Assembly: GCA_951804985.1 (NCBI GenBank)
Contig: OX638130.1
Location: forward strand, 100,251,700-100,315,699
Reading direction: 5' to 3'
Length of the DNA stretch: 64,000 nt
Origin: Dryomyza anilis
Lineage: Eukaryota > Arthropoda > Insecta > Diptera > Dryomyzidae
Shown here: positions 11,654 through 23,855 of the stretch, one piece after another
Numbering within the stretch: the first letter of the stretch is position 1
Layout: each line of letters opens with the position of its first letter
Notes under the pieces: model-generated
What the model saw: only the letters and a program-made list of their open reading frames with translations
What the model was told of the DNA's origin: nothing
Database searches by the model: none
Program-made: the position numbers and the translations under genes

Positions 11654-13823
11654 TATTTTTTATATTTTTATATTTTTATATTTTTATATTTTTATATTTT
11701 TATATTTTTATATTTTTATATTTGTATATTTTTATATTTTTATATTTTTATATTTTTATATTTTTATATTTTTATATTTTTATATTTTTATATTTTTATA
11801 TTTTTATATTTTTATATTTTTATATTTTTATATTTTTATATTTTTATATTTTTATATTTTTATATTTTTATATTTTTATATTTTTATATTTTTATATTTT
11901 TATATTTTTATATTTTTATATTTTTATATTTTTATATTTTTATATTTTTATATTTTTATATTTTTATATTTTTATATTTTTATATTTTTATATTTTTATA
12001 TTTTTATATTTTTATATTTTTATATTTTTATATTTTTATATTTTTATATTTTTATATTTTTATATTTTTATATTTTTATATTTTTATATTTTTATATTTT
12101 TATATTTTTATATTTTTATATTTTTATATTTTTATATTTTTATATTTTTATATTTTTATATTTTTATATTTTTATATTTTTATATTTTTATATTTTTATA
12201 TTTTTATATTTTTATATTTTTATATTTTTATATTTTTATATTTTTATATTTTTATATTTTTATATTTTTATATTTTTATATTTTTATATTTTTATATTTT
12301 TATATTTTTATATTTTTATATTTTTATATTTTTATATTTTTATATTTTTATATTTTTATATTTTTATATTTTTATATTTTTATATTTTTATATTTTTATA
12401 TTTTTATATTTTTATATTTTTATATTTTTATATTTTTATATTTTTATATTTTTATATTTTTATATTTTTATATTTTTATATTTTTATATTTTTATATTTT
12501 TATATTTTTATATTTTTATATTTTTATATTTTTATATTTTTATATTTTTATATTTTTATATTTTTATATTTTTATATTTTTATATTTTTATATTTTTATA
12601 TTTTTATATTTTTATATTTTTATATTTTTATATTTTTATATTTTTATATTTTTATATTTTTATATTTTTATATTTTTATATTTTTATATTTTTATATTTT
12701 TATATTTTTATATTTTTATATTTTTATATTTTTATATTTTTATATTTTTATATTTTTATATTTTTATATTTTTATATTTTTATATTTTTATATTTTTATA
12801 TTTTTATATTTTTATATTTTTATATTTTTATATTTTTATATTTTTATATTTTTATATTTTTATATTTTTATATTTTTATATTTTTATATTTTTATATTTT
12901 TATATTTTTATATTTTTATATTTTTATATTTTTATATTTTTATATTTTTATATTTTTATATTTTTATATTTTTATATTTTTATATTTTTATATTTTTATA
13001 TTTTTATATTTTTATATTTTTATATTTTTATATTTTTATATTTTTATATTTTTATATTTTTATATTTTTATATTTTTATATTTTTATATTTTTATATTTT
13101 TATATTTTTATATTTTTATATTTTTATATTTTTATATTTTTATATTTTTATATTTTTATATTTTTATATTTTTATATTTTTATATTTTTATATTTTTATA
13201 TTTTTATATTTTTATATTTTTATATTTTTATATTTTTATATTTTTATATTTTTATATTTTTATATTTTTATATTTTTATATTTTTATATTTTTATATTTT
13301 TATATTTTTATATTTTTATATTTTTATATTTTTATATTTTTATATTTTTATATTTTTATATTTTTATATTTTTATATTTTTATATTTTTATATTTTTATA
13401 TTTTTATATTTTTATATTTTTATATTTTTATATTTTTATATTTTTATATTTTTATATTTTTATATTTTTATATTTTTATATTTTTATATTTTTATATTTT
13501 TATATTTTTATATTTTTATATTTTTATATTTTTATATTTTTATATTTTTATATTTTTATATTTTTATATTTTTATATTTTTATATTTTTATATTTTTATA
13601 TTTTTATATTTTTATATTTTTATATTTTTATATTTTTATATTTTTATATTTTTATATTTTTAAATTTTTATATTTTTATATTTTTATATTTTTATATTTT
13701 TATATTTTTATATTTTTATATATTTATATTTTTATATTTTTATATTTTTATATTTTTATATTTTTATATTTTTATATTCTTTTATATTCTTTTATTTTCA
13801 TATTTTTATATTTTTATATTTTT
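11654..13823 (+). repeat. 2.17-kb octanucleotide satellite (TTTTTATA)n
   Basis: About 270 head-to-tail copies of the 8-mer TTTTTATA, almost perfectly uniform. Rare variants are TTTGTATA near 11721, TAAATTTT near 13661, TATATATTTA near 13715, and decayed units after 13775 (TTCTTTTATATTC). Because 8 is not a multiple of 3 and the unit yields no plus-strand stop, all three plus frames stay open and read as a repeating FLYFYIFI; they are artefacts (759, 731 and 671 aa). The true length may differ because such arrays collapse or expand in assembly. Confidence 0.99.
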
Positions 13824-14594
13824 AATCGATTTATAATGAATATCAATAACACTTGATTAACTTGAAAGAAAAACTATTAAGCTGTTGCTTAACCATTAAT
13901 AATGACCAAGTTATTATGCTTCTTTACTAAACCTCCAAATTCCGTTTTAAATACTAATCAAAAACATACAAAAGCTGCGTGCGTCCAAGCATTATGGAAC
14001 AAACCCCTTATTACAGCAACAATAAAACTGACAACGATTATTACGGCTGGCTCAAATATAAAAATCATTAATTTTAATAGGAGACGCTGGCAATATTAAT
14101 TTATGTTTGAATTCAAAATTATGTTATGTACTTTTAAATCTTCTTTAAATAAAAAAAATAAAATATCTGAACATCGGATAATCTTCGGCACCCTATTAAA
14201 CCCTGTTTAGGGATTATTATTTTACATACCATAAATATAGGATAAATAATATGTTTAAAATTTATATTTGTGGCAATACCTTTTTATTTAGTTCTAACAA
14301 TATTGAAATAATAACTAAAATTGTTCTGTCAGTATCTCAAGGATTTTTTATTTACTCCATAACATTATAAAAATAATATAATATTAGTGATTTTTTCAGC
14401 CATAAAAAAGATAATACATAATTAATCCATTAAACAAAAACATAAATCGTTAGCATATACTACATAAATTGTTCCACACCATCATTTATCATTTGGAAAA
14501 CAGGGCGAAGATCAATGAACTTTTCAAAAACGAAATTTGTTTAAATAAAGGAAACAAACAAAATTTATTCTCTATTTTATATTGTTTTTAATCT
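13824..14594. other. AT-rich unique DNA, nothing recognised
   Basis: Sequence between the octanucleotide satellite and the second 19-bp array. The only frame (13902-14099, 65 aa) lacks any recognisable motif. I see no repeat structure, RNA gene or regulatory element that can be supported. Confidence 0.5.
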
Positions 14595-17530
14595 ACTAAA
14601 AATTCAATTTTAAACTAAAAATTCATTTTTTAACTAATTTCTAATTACTAAAATTCAATTTTTAACTAAAAATTCAATTTTTAACTAAAAATTCAATTTT
14701 TAACTAAAAATTCAAATTTTAACTAAAAATTCAATTTTTAACTAAAAATTCAATTTTTAAATAAAAATTCAATTTATGACTTAAAATTCAATTTTCACTA
14801 CAAATTCAATTTTAACTAAAAATTCAATTTTTAGCTCAAAAATTCAATTATAAACCAAAAATTTAATTTTTAACTAAAAATAAAATTTTTACCTATAAAT
14901 TAATTTTTCAGCTAAAATTCAATTTTTAACTAAAAATTAAAGTTTTAACCAAAAATTCAATTTTTACTAAAAATTCAATTTTTAACTAAAAATTCAATTT
15001 TTAACTAAAAAATAAATTTATGACTCAAAATTTATTTGTCATCTAAAATGCTATTTTTCAGCTAAAATTCACTTTTTAACTAAAAATCAAATTTAAACCA
15101 AAAAAACTCAATTTAACTCAAAATTCAATTTTAAACTAAAAATTTAATTTTTAACTTAAAATTCAATTCATGACTTAAAATTAAATTTATCACTAGAAAT
15201 TAAATTTATCACTAGAAATTAAATTTATCACTAAAAATTCAATTTTCACCACTAAAAAATTAATTTTTAACTAAAAATGCAATTTTTAACTAAAAATTCA
15301 ATTTTTAACTAAAATTCAATTTTTAACTAAAAATTCAATTTTCACCACAAATTCAATTTTAACTTAAAATTTAATTTTTAACTAAAAATTCAAATTTTAA
15401 CTAAAAATTCAAATTTTAACTAAAAATTCAATTCATGACTTAAAATTAAATTTATCACTAGAAATTAAATTTATCACTAAAAATTCAATTTTCACCACTA
15501 AAAATTTAATTTTTAACTAAAAATTCAATTTTTAACTAAAAATTCAATTTTTAACTAAAAATTCAATTTTTAACTAAAAATTCAGTTTTTAACTAAAAAT
15601 TCAATTTTTAACTAAAAATTCAATTTTTAACTAAAAATTCAATTTTTAACTAAAAATTCAATTTTCACCACAAACTCAATTTTAACTTAAAATTTAATTT
15701 TTAACTAAAAATTCAATTTTTAACTAAAAATTCAATTTTTAACTAAAAATTCAATTTTCACCACAAACTCAATTTTAACTTAAAATTTAATTTTTAACTA
15801 AAAATTCAATTTTTAACTAAAAATTCAATTTTTAACTAAAAATTCAATTTTTAACTAAATTTCATTTTTTAACTAAAAATTCAATTTTTAACTAAACATT
15901 CAATTTTTTACTAAACATTCAATTTTTAACTAAAAATTAAATTTTTAACTAAAAATTCAATTTTTAACTAAAAATTCAATTTTTAACTAAAAATTCAATT
16001 TTTAACTAAAAATTCAATTTTTAACTAAAAATTCAATTTTTAACTAAAAATTCAATTTTTAACTAAAAATTCAATTTTTAACTAAAAATTCAATTTTTAA
16101 CTAAAAATTCAATTTTTAACTAAAAATTCAGTTTTAACTAAAAATTCAGTTTTTAACTAAAAATTCAGTTTTTAACTAAAAATTCAATTTTTAACTAAAA
16201 GTTCAATTTTTAACTAAACATTCAATTTTTAACTAAAAATTCAATTTTTAACTATAAATTCAATTTTTATATAAAAATTCAATTTTTATATAAAAATTCA
16301 ATTTTTAACTAAAAATTCAATTTTTAACTAAAATTCAATTTTTAACTAAAAATTCAATTTTTAACTAAAAATTCAATTTTTAACTAAAAATTCAATTTTT
16401 TACTAAAAATTCAATTTTTTACTAAAAATTCAATTTTTAACCAAAAATTCAATTTTTAACTAAAAATTCAGTTTTTAACTAAAAAATCAATTTTTAACTA
16501 AAAATTCAAATTTAAACTAAAAATTCAATTTATTAACTAAAAATTCAATCTTTCACTAAAAATTGAATTTATGACTTAAAATTTAATTTTCACTAAAAAT
16601 TAAATTATCACTCAAAATTAAATTTATAACTTAAAATTCAAATTTTAACTGAAACTTCAAAATGTTCACTAAAAATTCAATTTATCACTAAAAATTCAAT
16701 TTATACCACAAGTTCAATTTTAACTTAAAGTTTAGTTTTAACTAAAAATTCAATTTTTAACTAAAAATTCAGTTTTTAACTAAAAATTCAATTTTTAACT
16801 AAAAGTTCAATTTTTAACTAAACATTCAATTTTTAACTAAACATTCAATTTTTAACTAAAAATTCAATTTTTAACTAAACATTCAATTTTTATATAAAAA
16901 TTCAATTTTTATATAAAAATTCAATTTTTAACTAAAAATTCAATTTTTAACTAAAAATTCAATTTTTAACTAAAAATTCAATTTTTAACTAAAAATTCAA
17001 TTTTTAACTAAAAATTCAATTTTTAACTAAAAATTCAATTTTTAACTAAATATTCAATTTTTAACTAAAAATTCAATTTTTAACTAAAAATTCAATTTTT
17101 AACTAAAAATTCAATTTTTAACTAAAAATTCAATTTTTAACTAAAAATTCAATTTTTAACTAAAAATTCAATTTTTAACTAAAATTAAATTTTTAACTAA
17201 AAATTCAATTTTTAACTAAAAATTCAATTTTTAACTAAAAATTCAATTTTTGACTAAAAATTCAATTTTTAACTAAAAATTCAATCTTTCACTAAAAATT
17301 CAATTTATGACTTAAAATTTAATTTTCACTAAAAATTAAATTTTCACTCAAAATTAAATTTATAACTTAAAATTAAATTTTCACTCAAAATTACATTTAT
17401 AACTTAAAATTCAAATTTTAACTGATACTTCAAATTTTTCACTAAAAATTAAGTTTTTCACTAAAAATTCAATTTATCACTAAAAAAAAATCAATTTTTC
17501 ACTAAAAATTAAATTTCACTTTAAATTTCA
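14595..17530 (+). repeat. 19-bp AT-rich minisatellite, array 2
   Basis: About 150 units close to AATTCAATTTTTAACTAAA. This is the same 19-nt family as array 1, but with T at position 8 and A at position 13 (TTAACT instead of TTCACT) in most units. Blocks are themselves duplicated: the interval with ATTCAATTTATGACTTAAAA-type units recurs near 15150, 15430, 16560 and 17290, which suggests higher-order amplification. Confidence 0.95.
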
Positions 17531-18127
17531 AATTTTTTCCACACTGTGCCAAGTTCAAATAATAAAATAAAATAATGACATGGAAAACAAACCACGGGAT
17601 GCGTTTGTTTATGTTGCTGACTCCATGTAATTGTTCTTCCTGTTGTTGTTGCTGCTGCTGCTGTTGCTGTTGTCCACCACATTTGTTATGTTTGACTGCA
17701 AAATGCAGCAACATCTTTGACTCTCGCTACTAATGGATCCCAAGAGCTCTAATAGTCATGAGTTGTGGAGTCACAACATGCGGTTTATACCATGCAGTTA
17801 TGGTTCAAACAAAAAAGAAAATAGAAAAAAAAAACAAAAATCTACAATACAAAAAAGTCATATATTTTCAAAAAGCTAAATAAAAAGCTTTATAAAGAGC
17901 ATACTAAAGAAAACCAATGAAAGAAAAAAAAACTATAAAATGACGTCAAGAAACTTTTCAACTTGAGGCTACGGAAGTATCTGATGGATCTTCATGCCAC
18001 GTTTTGCAACACTGATGTTTAAAAGTACAAAATGTGTTTGTTGTTTTTAGCGAAAAACTCTATAAAAATAGGAAACTGCAAAAAAAAAAGCGAAAATCAA
18101 CGCAGCATATAAGAACAACAAAAATTA
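17531..18127. other. Intergenic DNA, no gene seen
   Basis: Contains a CAG/CAA (CTG/TTG) microsatellite at 17640-17672 that gives a polyGln minus-strand frame (17502-17714), and A-rich stretches at 17815-17940. No splice context or conserved domain. Confidence 0.5.
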
Positions 18128-18747
18128 CACTACTTGAAAAAATTAGAAAAAATTTGCTATGTAAATCCCATACATCATTTTTATATTTCAAAATATAAAA
18201 CCGATAACAATTTTGATCGTTAGTTTGAAATATGTTATAGATAATTATAAATAATTTTTATGTTTTTTGATATTTTAATAATAAAAAAAAATAAATAAAA
18301 AATATAACATAAATATTAATTTATTGAGTTTAGTTACAAATATCTCGAAAGTTAATTGGAATATTGGGATTTATTTTGATATTTAAATTAGTCTAGACAT
18401 TTCTAAGAAAAAATGCTTTAAAAGTTTTTTTGGAAAACCAGTTTTGTAAAGTACTGTAATTTTTTAAGTTTAAAATGAGAATAAAAAGACTCTAACAGAT
18501 CGATTACAATTTTGCCAATATTCTAGTAGAAATTTACCTTATTAAGGAAGACTTGATCATGATGCTGGCCAGGGTTATGACAAGATAAAAACACATTGTT
18601 GAGTTCCTTATCAAGACAATAGGACAATTTCTACTAGAGCAACGTTACATCTTAAGAAAAATCTAAGTATGTAGTCAAATCAGCACCCAAGAATTATATA
18701 GAAATGATACATGTGATAACCATTTCAAAGAATCATGTTGAGTAGTG
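18128..18747. mobile_element. Putative TIR element (MITE-like) with TA target duplication
   Basis: Left end TA|CACTACTTGA and right end TTGAGTAGTG|TA form a short inverted repeat (CACTACTTGA against CACTACTCAA). A TA dinucleotide flanks both ends, as in Tc1/mariner insertions. An inner pair CTAGTAGAAATT / AATTTCTACTAG also inverts. About 620 bp, AT-rich, no coding capacity. Confidence 0.6.
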
Positions 18748-20449
18748 TAAGTTTTACGCATGCTGCGTGTGTTTTTTCTACTTTTTTTTTAGTTTTGCAT
18801 CTATATTTAGCCGGAAACATCCGTTGGTTATTTAGATGGATTATTGGCTACGCCATCCATCGGATGCGTGCCTTCCTTCGTACGTTCGTTCGGTTTGTTT
18901 ACTTTTCTAATTGAATGTTTGTTTGTTGGTTTTTCGGGCAAGAGTTTTGAACTCTAAATCTAGTGAATGCAAATTTTGCGCAAAATGTTGAAAATTAAAA
19001 AATCAACATTAAAATGCTTAAGAAAATTTCAAAGTATCTAGCAGATACAAATAACAAATTGTTTTATGTCTAATGGTTTTAAATTTTTAATGAGTTGCCT
19101 AAAAATATTTAAATAATTTTATGCTAATATAAATGATTGTAAAATGTTTAATTTTTAATATTTAAATTGTAAAAATATATTTATATAAAAATAATCTATC
19201 TCAATGTATCTGAAAGATATATCTCAAAGATGTATCTCAAAGATGTATCTGAAATATATCTGAATTCATAGTTTTGGTTTTATAGATACAAAATGTAATT
19301 TGAAAAATGTTTTTGAAAACTCTTTTCCAATAATTTGAGTTTTTACTAACAAAATGTATCTCAAAGATGTATCAGCAAAATATCTAATCTAAAATTTTCA
19401 ATCCTAAATCTAAAATTTTTATATTTCAAATGTATTCAAATGTTTTATGCAGCTAATTTGTGTTAAATATTTTTATTCTAAAAGAATTAAAGTTATTTAG
19501 AAAATTTATGGATGGGTCTCATAAATACCAAATGTATCTCAAAGATATATGCAAGTAAAGCATATTTTAAATAATAAAAAAAAAATACATAAAAAACTTA
19601 AAAATGTGTCTCAAAAATATCCAAACAATAACTGCTGTAAATAGATACAATATTTGATATTGCAAATGTATCTAGAAGATACATTTGAATTATTGGAGTT
19701 TCTAATATTGGTTTAAGTGCATCATCAGTATTTTTAAATTAACTCTTTCGAATAGTTTCTCAAATATATAATTTTTCTATATTTGATTAATCAATACTTC
19801 ATTGCAATTTAATCAAATTCACATTTATATCCCTTAGACTTCAAATATTGGGTGTGCGTCTCTGTTATGCCAAATTTTAGCCATTTGTATCTGTTGGTTT
19901 GTCTGTACTTTTAATCCGCATAAAGCGTAATTTTTTGATGCGTTCTTTTTTTGGGTTGGGCTTTTATGATTTTTTTTTTTTACTTTTATTTCCATTATAC
20001 TTTCGAGTATATCGTGGTGCTCATCACTATAGTCATTCGGCGAGGGCTCGTCGATTTTTATTTATTTTTTATGTATAGTTTACTTTTTTTCTATATATTC
20101 AAATGTTCAATAATAATTCCATGCTTTTGATTAAAGTTCAATTAGTTTTTATGCCGCCATTGCCGATTAAAATCAATACTTTGTCTGTGAAACCTGTCAA
20201 GGGCATCGACGATGCTGATTTCTCATGCTGATTGTGAAAAGGTCTGTGGTGCAGTTTTAAATAGCAATAATACAATGAAATTTTCTTTTTTTGTAGAGTA
20301 AAATCATTTTTTTACGATTCATTATATCTTACTCTAAAATCTTTGACTTGATTTATATTTAACGGTCATTATTTATAATTGTTAAGTAACCAAATGTTAT
20401 ATCTTACATTTAAAACACTCTTAAAAGCGAAATAAAATTTTAAAACTGT
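18748..20449. other. AT-rich intergenic DNA
   Basis: Between 19200 and 19690 the phrase ATGTATCTCAAAGATGTATC recurs in loose form at least eight times, a degenerate dispersed repetition without strict period. Otherwise no reading frame, element ends or RNA genes were recognised. Confidence 0.45.
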
Positions 20450-21260
20450 AGCGGAATTCGGCTCAAATGAAAAATAGCAGAATTTCACTAATATCAATAA
20501 AATGCTACTAAAATTCTAGAATTTATCATCTAAATATTAAGAAAGCAAATAACTTAGTTATCAAAAAACTTTACAAGATTTATTCCCCTGGATTTTGAGA
20601 AGTTAATTTATTGACTATTCAAATCGAAAAAGAACACGCAAAATTTTTGCTGTATTCTTTGCAAAAAGAACACGTGTTCATGTATGTGTTGTGTTGTTTT
20701 CTTCGATCTTGCTTTGACTGTAATATTCAATCGTATGCTTTGTTTTGCGATATCTGTCTTTCATCGCCTTCTGTTTGTTTGTGTGCCTGTCTGCCTGTTA
20801 AAAGTAACTAAAAGCAATTATTCTTGATATTTAGAAATTATGTTCTTACACTAAGAAAACAGAAAGTTTATGAGAGTGTTGCTGCAACTAAAATACTACT
20901 CGCTTTAACAATTCCAATATGCAGGAAATACAAATAAATTTGCTGTAAAAATTTAAATAATTTGTAAACATCACATATTTTGTATTATTTGTGAGATTTT
21001 TCTTATAAACATCAAAAAAAATTTAATATTTGAGGTAGATTCACTGCAACTACTAGAGAAAAATGTAGCATTGCTGCAAATATTCACATATTCCACAGAT
21101 ATTAATGCAAAACTATTAATATTGTCTAAATAACACAAAAAGTGTTGAATATTTGACTTGAATAATTTGCAACCGCAATGATGTTTAAGGTTCTAATACT
21201 TTTCAACCATCTTTCGTTTTCTTAGTGTAGGTATCGAAAAAGAAGCTAAGAGCAATTGGA
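20450..21260 (+). repeat. Dispersed repeat R, copy 1
   Basis: Clearly homologous to 32205-34845. Shared blocks include GAAAAATAGCAGAATTTCAC, TCTAGAATTTATC, CAAGATTTATTC, AAAGAACACGTGTTCATGT and TTATTCTTGATAT. This copy lacks the mariner and the foldback found in copy 2 and instead carries a 379-bp TIR element (20849-21227). The 66-aa frame 20611-20811 falls inside the repeat and is not a supported gene. Confidence 0.8.
20849..21227. mobile_element. 379-bp MITE with TA target duplication
   Basis: Terminal inverted repeats CACTAAGAAAAC / GTTTTCTTAGTG are perfect over 12 bp and flanked by TA on both sides (20847-20848 and 21228-21229). Copy 2 of repeat R has the uninterrupted target (GTTCTTAGGAATG near 34800), which supports the boundaries. 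No coding capacity; likely mobilised by a Tc1/mariner-type transposase. Confidence 0.85.
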
Positions 21261-22904
21261 GGGTTTGGTGCAAAAATATGTTCAAAAAAACAAGTTCATT
21301 ATAAACATATTGTCAATTAAGATATCATTAATGCAGCTTTTTACGACAAGTCTTAAATAACCCATCAAATTGTCAATGTTTTCATATGTATATGACAATC
21401 ATCTGATGAAATGTCTTCGTTGCTGTATCTATTAGACATGTGCACAAATGCATTTGAAACCCACTTTAAGACTTTTATTTTATTTCAAAACATTTACTGT
21501 AGCCTAATCTATGCTTGAAAATCAAAGGGATGTGTTGCTCACAATAACAAAACACAAGTACTGTCAAAACAAAACACAAACAAGACGTAGTTCTAGTCAA
21601 TAATGAGGTCAATAATGATGTGCAATAAAAATTCAAATACTTAAATAAACTGTTTGACACAGAGTACTCAGTGCATTTTTGAGTTTTTTATCATTCTTAC
21701 TCTAAGGAGTTTTCGTTGATATTGAAATATAACAAAAAAAAAAAACAAAAGGTATAAGAAAAATCATATAATATTTTATTAGAAGTTTATTATTTATCGA
21801 ACAACATTTTTTCCATTATTTAATTTTTTTGAAAAACAACATTTTTTTGTATATATTGCTTTGAGGCCAATGCGTTGTTTTTGTCGTACAAAAATTTAAA
21901 ATTTGTGTTTTTTTTTAATGTTTGTTGTTTTTTTTATAAACTCATAAATACCGACAACAACATTCTGCCGTAAAATGCCGAGCGGCAGATTTGTTGTTGT
22001 TTTCAATGTTCGTCTTCTCACTCGTTACTAGTTGTGCTCTCTCACTGCACTCACTGTACTTGTTGAATTTTCAGCGACAGTAGTGTCATTTGGTTTTTTT
22101 TTTAAAACATTGAATGTCTTGAAAGAAATGCCTTAACACTATTTGAGTTCAATGGAACAAATACTGTAGTAAAGTGTATTCGTTGGAGAGATTTTACTAT
22201 AATACTGTCGACTGTCATTGCAAAATGCACTCAATATTGTAGAGTGCAGTAGTGCATATGTTGCAGAGGGAACTTAAAATACTTTTGTGCAGATGTCTAG
22301 TACATGACATCGTTAATGACACGTCATGCATGAACTGGTGCACATTTGTAAAAAAATGTCATCAATACTTTGCAGGACGAAAATGATATCGGTCATCGAT
22401 AATCCTGAGGCATAGAGGTATCATTGATAATATTTTCCACTGGGTGTAGATCTGTTTCATAAAATCCAAAATGCTTCCGTTTAGCTGTATATCACTCCGT
22501 ATACTTCTTGAATCCATATGGATTTTGGAAGTTTTTTTTTTTGCATCCATATGGGATCTATTAAGTACTGTTTTGAACACTTGAAAAATGTTGTATGTAC
22601 TTTATAGCTGAGACAGTTTTTATTTGCATTTTAAACATCCATTTTTATTTAATTAATTTGTATTGATTTTTAAAATATCTCATAGTATGGGAGCATCAAA
22701 TGGGTATAAAACCGTTTAATGAATTGATATTTTTAAACCGTTTTCATATCCATAGTCGTAAATATATCGTACAAAATTCCACAATTTTCTGAGAAGACAA
22801 AGACAAAGCCAAAATTTTAATATTTGGTATTGATTTGACGTGGAATCGTCCACATCTAAATTATTAAAGTTCTGTAATTTTACTACGAAACTTAAAGTAG
22901 GCGA
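21261..22904. other. Intergenic DNA, no supported gene
   Basis: Short frames only (for example 21475-21660, 22362-22580 and 22716-22970 on the minus strand), all without recognisable domains or splice context. Poly(T) runs occur near 21905-21940 and 22095. No repeat ends identified. Confidence 0.45.
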
Positions 22905-23855
22905 ACACCTGGGGTAAAGTGGGACATGGGGTAGTGTGGGAAATTGAAATTTTTGGACATATTTTAGCATTTAAAGATATAAAAACGATTGTCAAGTGCG
23001 TCTTGATATAGCATCAACTTTCTCATACATGGTTAAATTCAAGTGAATACCCTTTTTATTGCATTTCGAGATCAGGGAAACATGTTCTGTGGTAAAGTGG
23101 GAAACGCAATTTAGGCAAATTTTATTGTAATTTTAGTTAATATATTGTGTTATATGAATTATTTAATTGGCTAGCCAAAAAATAACTTTAATCGTGGCCA
23201 CAAACCAATGAAAAGCAACATTTTGACTTCAACTGAGATAAGATCTGAATTGCAGAATAAATTGCAGAGAATCGAACCGTTAACAGGACCAAAAAGAGTA
23301 CATCGGTAGGTAATCTTTAACTTCATCTGAATTTTATAAAATTTGCATAAATAAAATCCCGAATCAATCAAATTTGAACAATTCGGTGAACTGCATTATT
23401 TGCAAACGGCATGTATACTTAAAATGTACGAACTTGACGACCAGCAACTACACCTGTGTCCATTATCACTCAGAATATTCTGACTATGAGTAAATTCACA
23501 ATTTGTTTTTGTGTTATCCTAATATGACTTTAAGATGTCTATAATTATTTTTTCTTGCATTACTAATCTTTTTTGATTACCTTATTGTAATATTTTTTAT
23601 TCTTAATATAATTGACTTTGTTGTGAGCATTAAAATTTTGGTAAAATTTGGAAGTTTCCCACTTTACCCCAGGATTTTTCAAGTGGTCCGAAATTGCTCA
23701 AAAATCAATTAAAAAGCATATAAATGGTATTCTGTAAATGTAAAATCATGAACCTGTCTATGGAATAGAACCTTCAAAAGAATTAACAACAAAAACTCAA
23801 ATGTACTTTTTAGGACGAAAATCAAAACGTGTCCCACATTACCCAAGGCTCCCCA
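22905..23855. mobile_element. Putative TIR-bounded repeat with GTAAAGTGGGA motifs
   Basis: GGGGTAAAGTGGGACA at the left (22912-22926) and GTGTCCCACATTACCCAAG at the right (23829-23847) are imperfect inverted repeats. Internal copies of the motif occur at 23093 (plus) and 23657-23674 (minus). I infer an old non-autonomous element of about 0.95 kb. Target duplication not resolved. A small zinc-finger-like frame lies inside (23344-23493). Confidence 0.5.
23344..23493 (+). pseudogene. Zinc-finger (PHD-like) scrap inside a repeat
   Basis: A 49-codon open stretch, ending at TAA, contains CIICKRHVYLKC followed by NLTTSNYTCVHYHSE. The spacing of Cys and His resembles the first half of PHD-type fingers, which occur in fly LINE ORFs and in chromatin proteins. 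There is no ATG or splice signal to make it a gene. It is likely a captured or retrotransposon-derived fragment; the call rests on the Cys/His pattern alone. Confidence 0.3.

Noticed and set aside
11577..13856. Three long plus-strand ORFs of 671-759 aa reading FLYFYIFI
   Set aside because: They are translations of an 8-nt repeat, which leaves all three frames open; no start context, no splice sites, no non-repeat sequence.
165..17530. CRISPR-like array from regular short repeats
   Set aside because: Units are head-to-tail without unique spacers and the organism is an insect; these are minisatellites.
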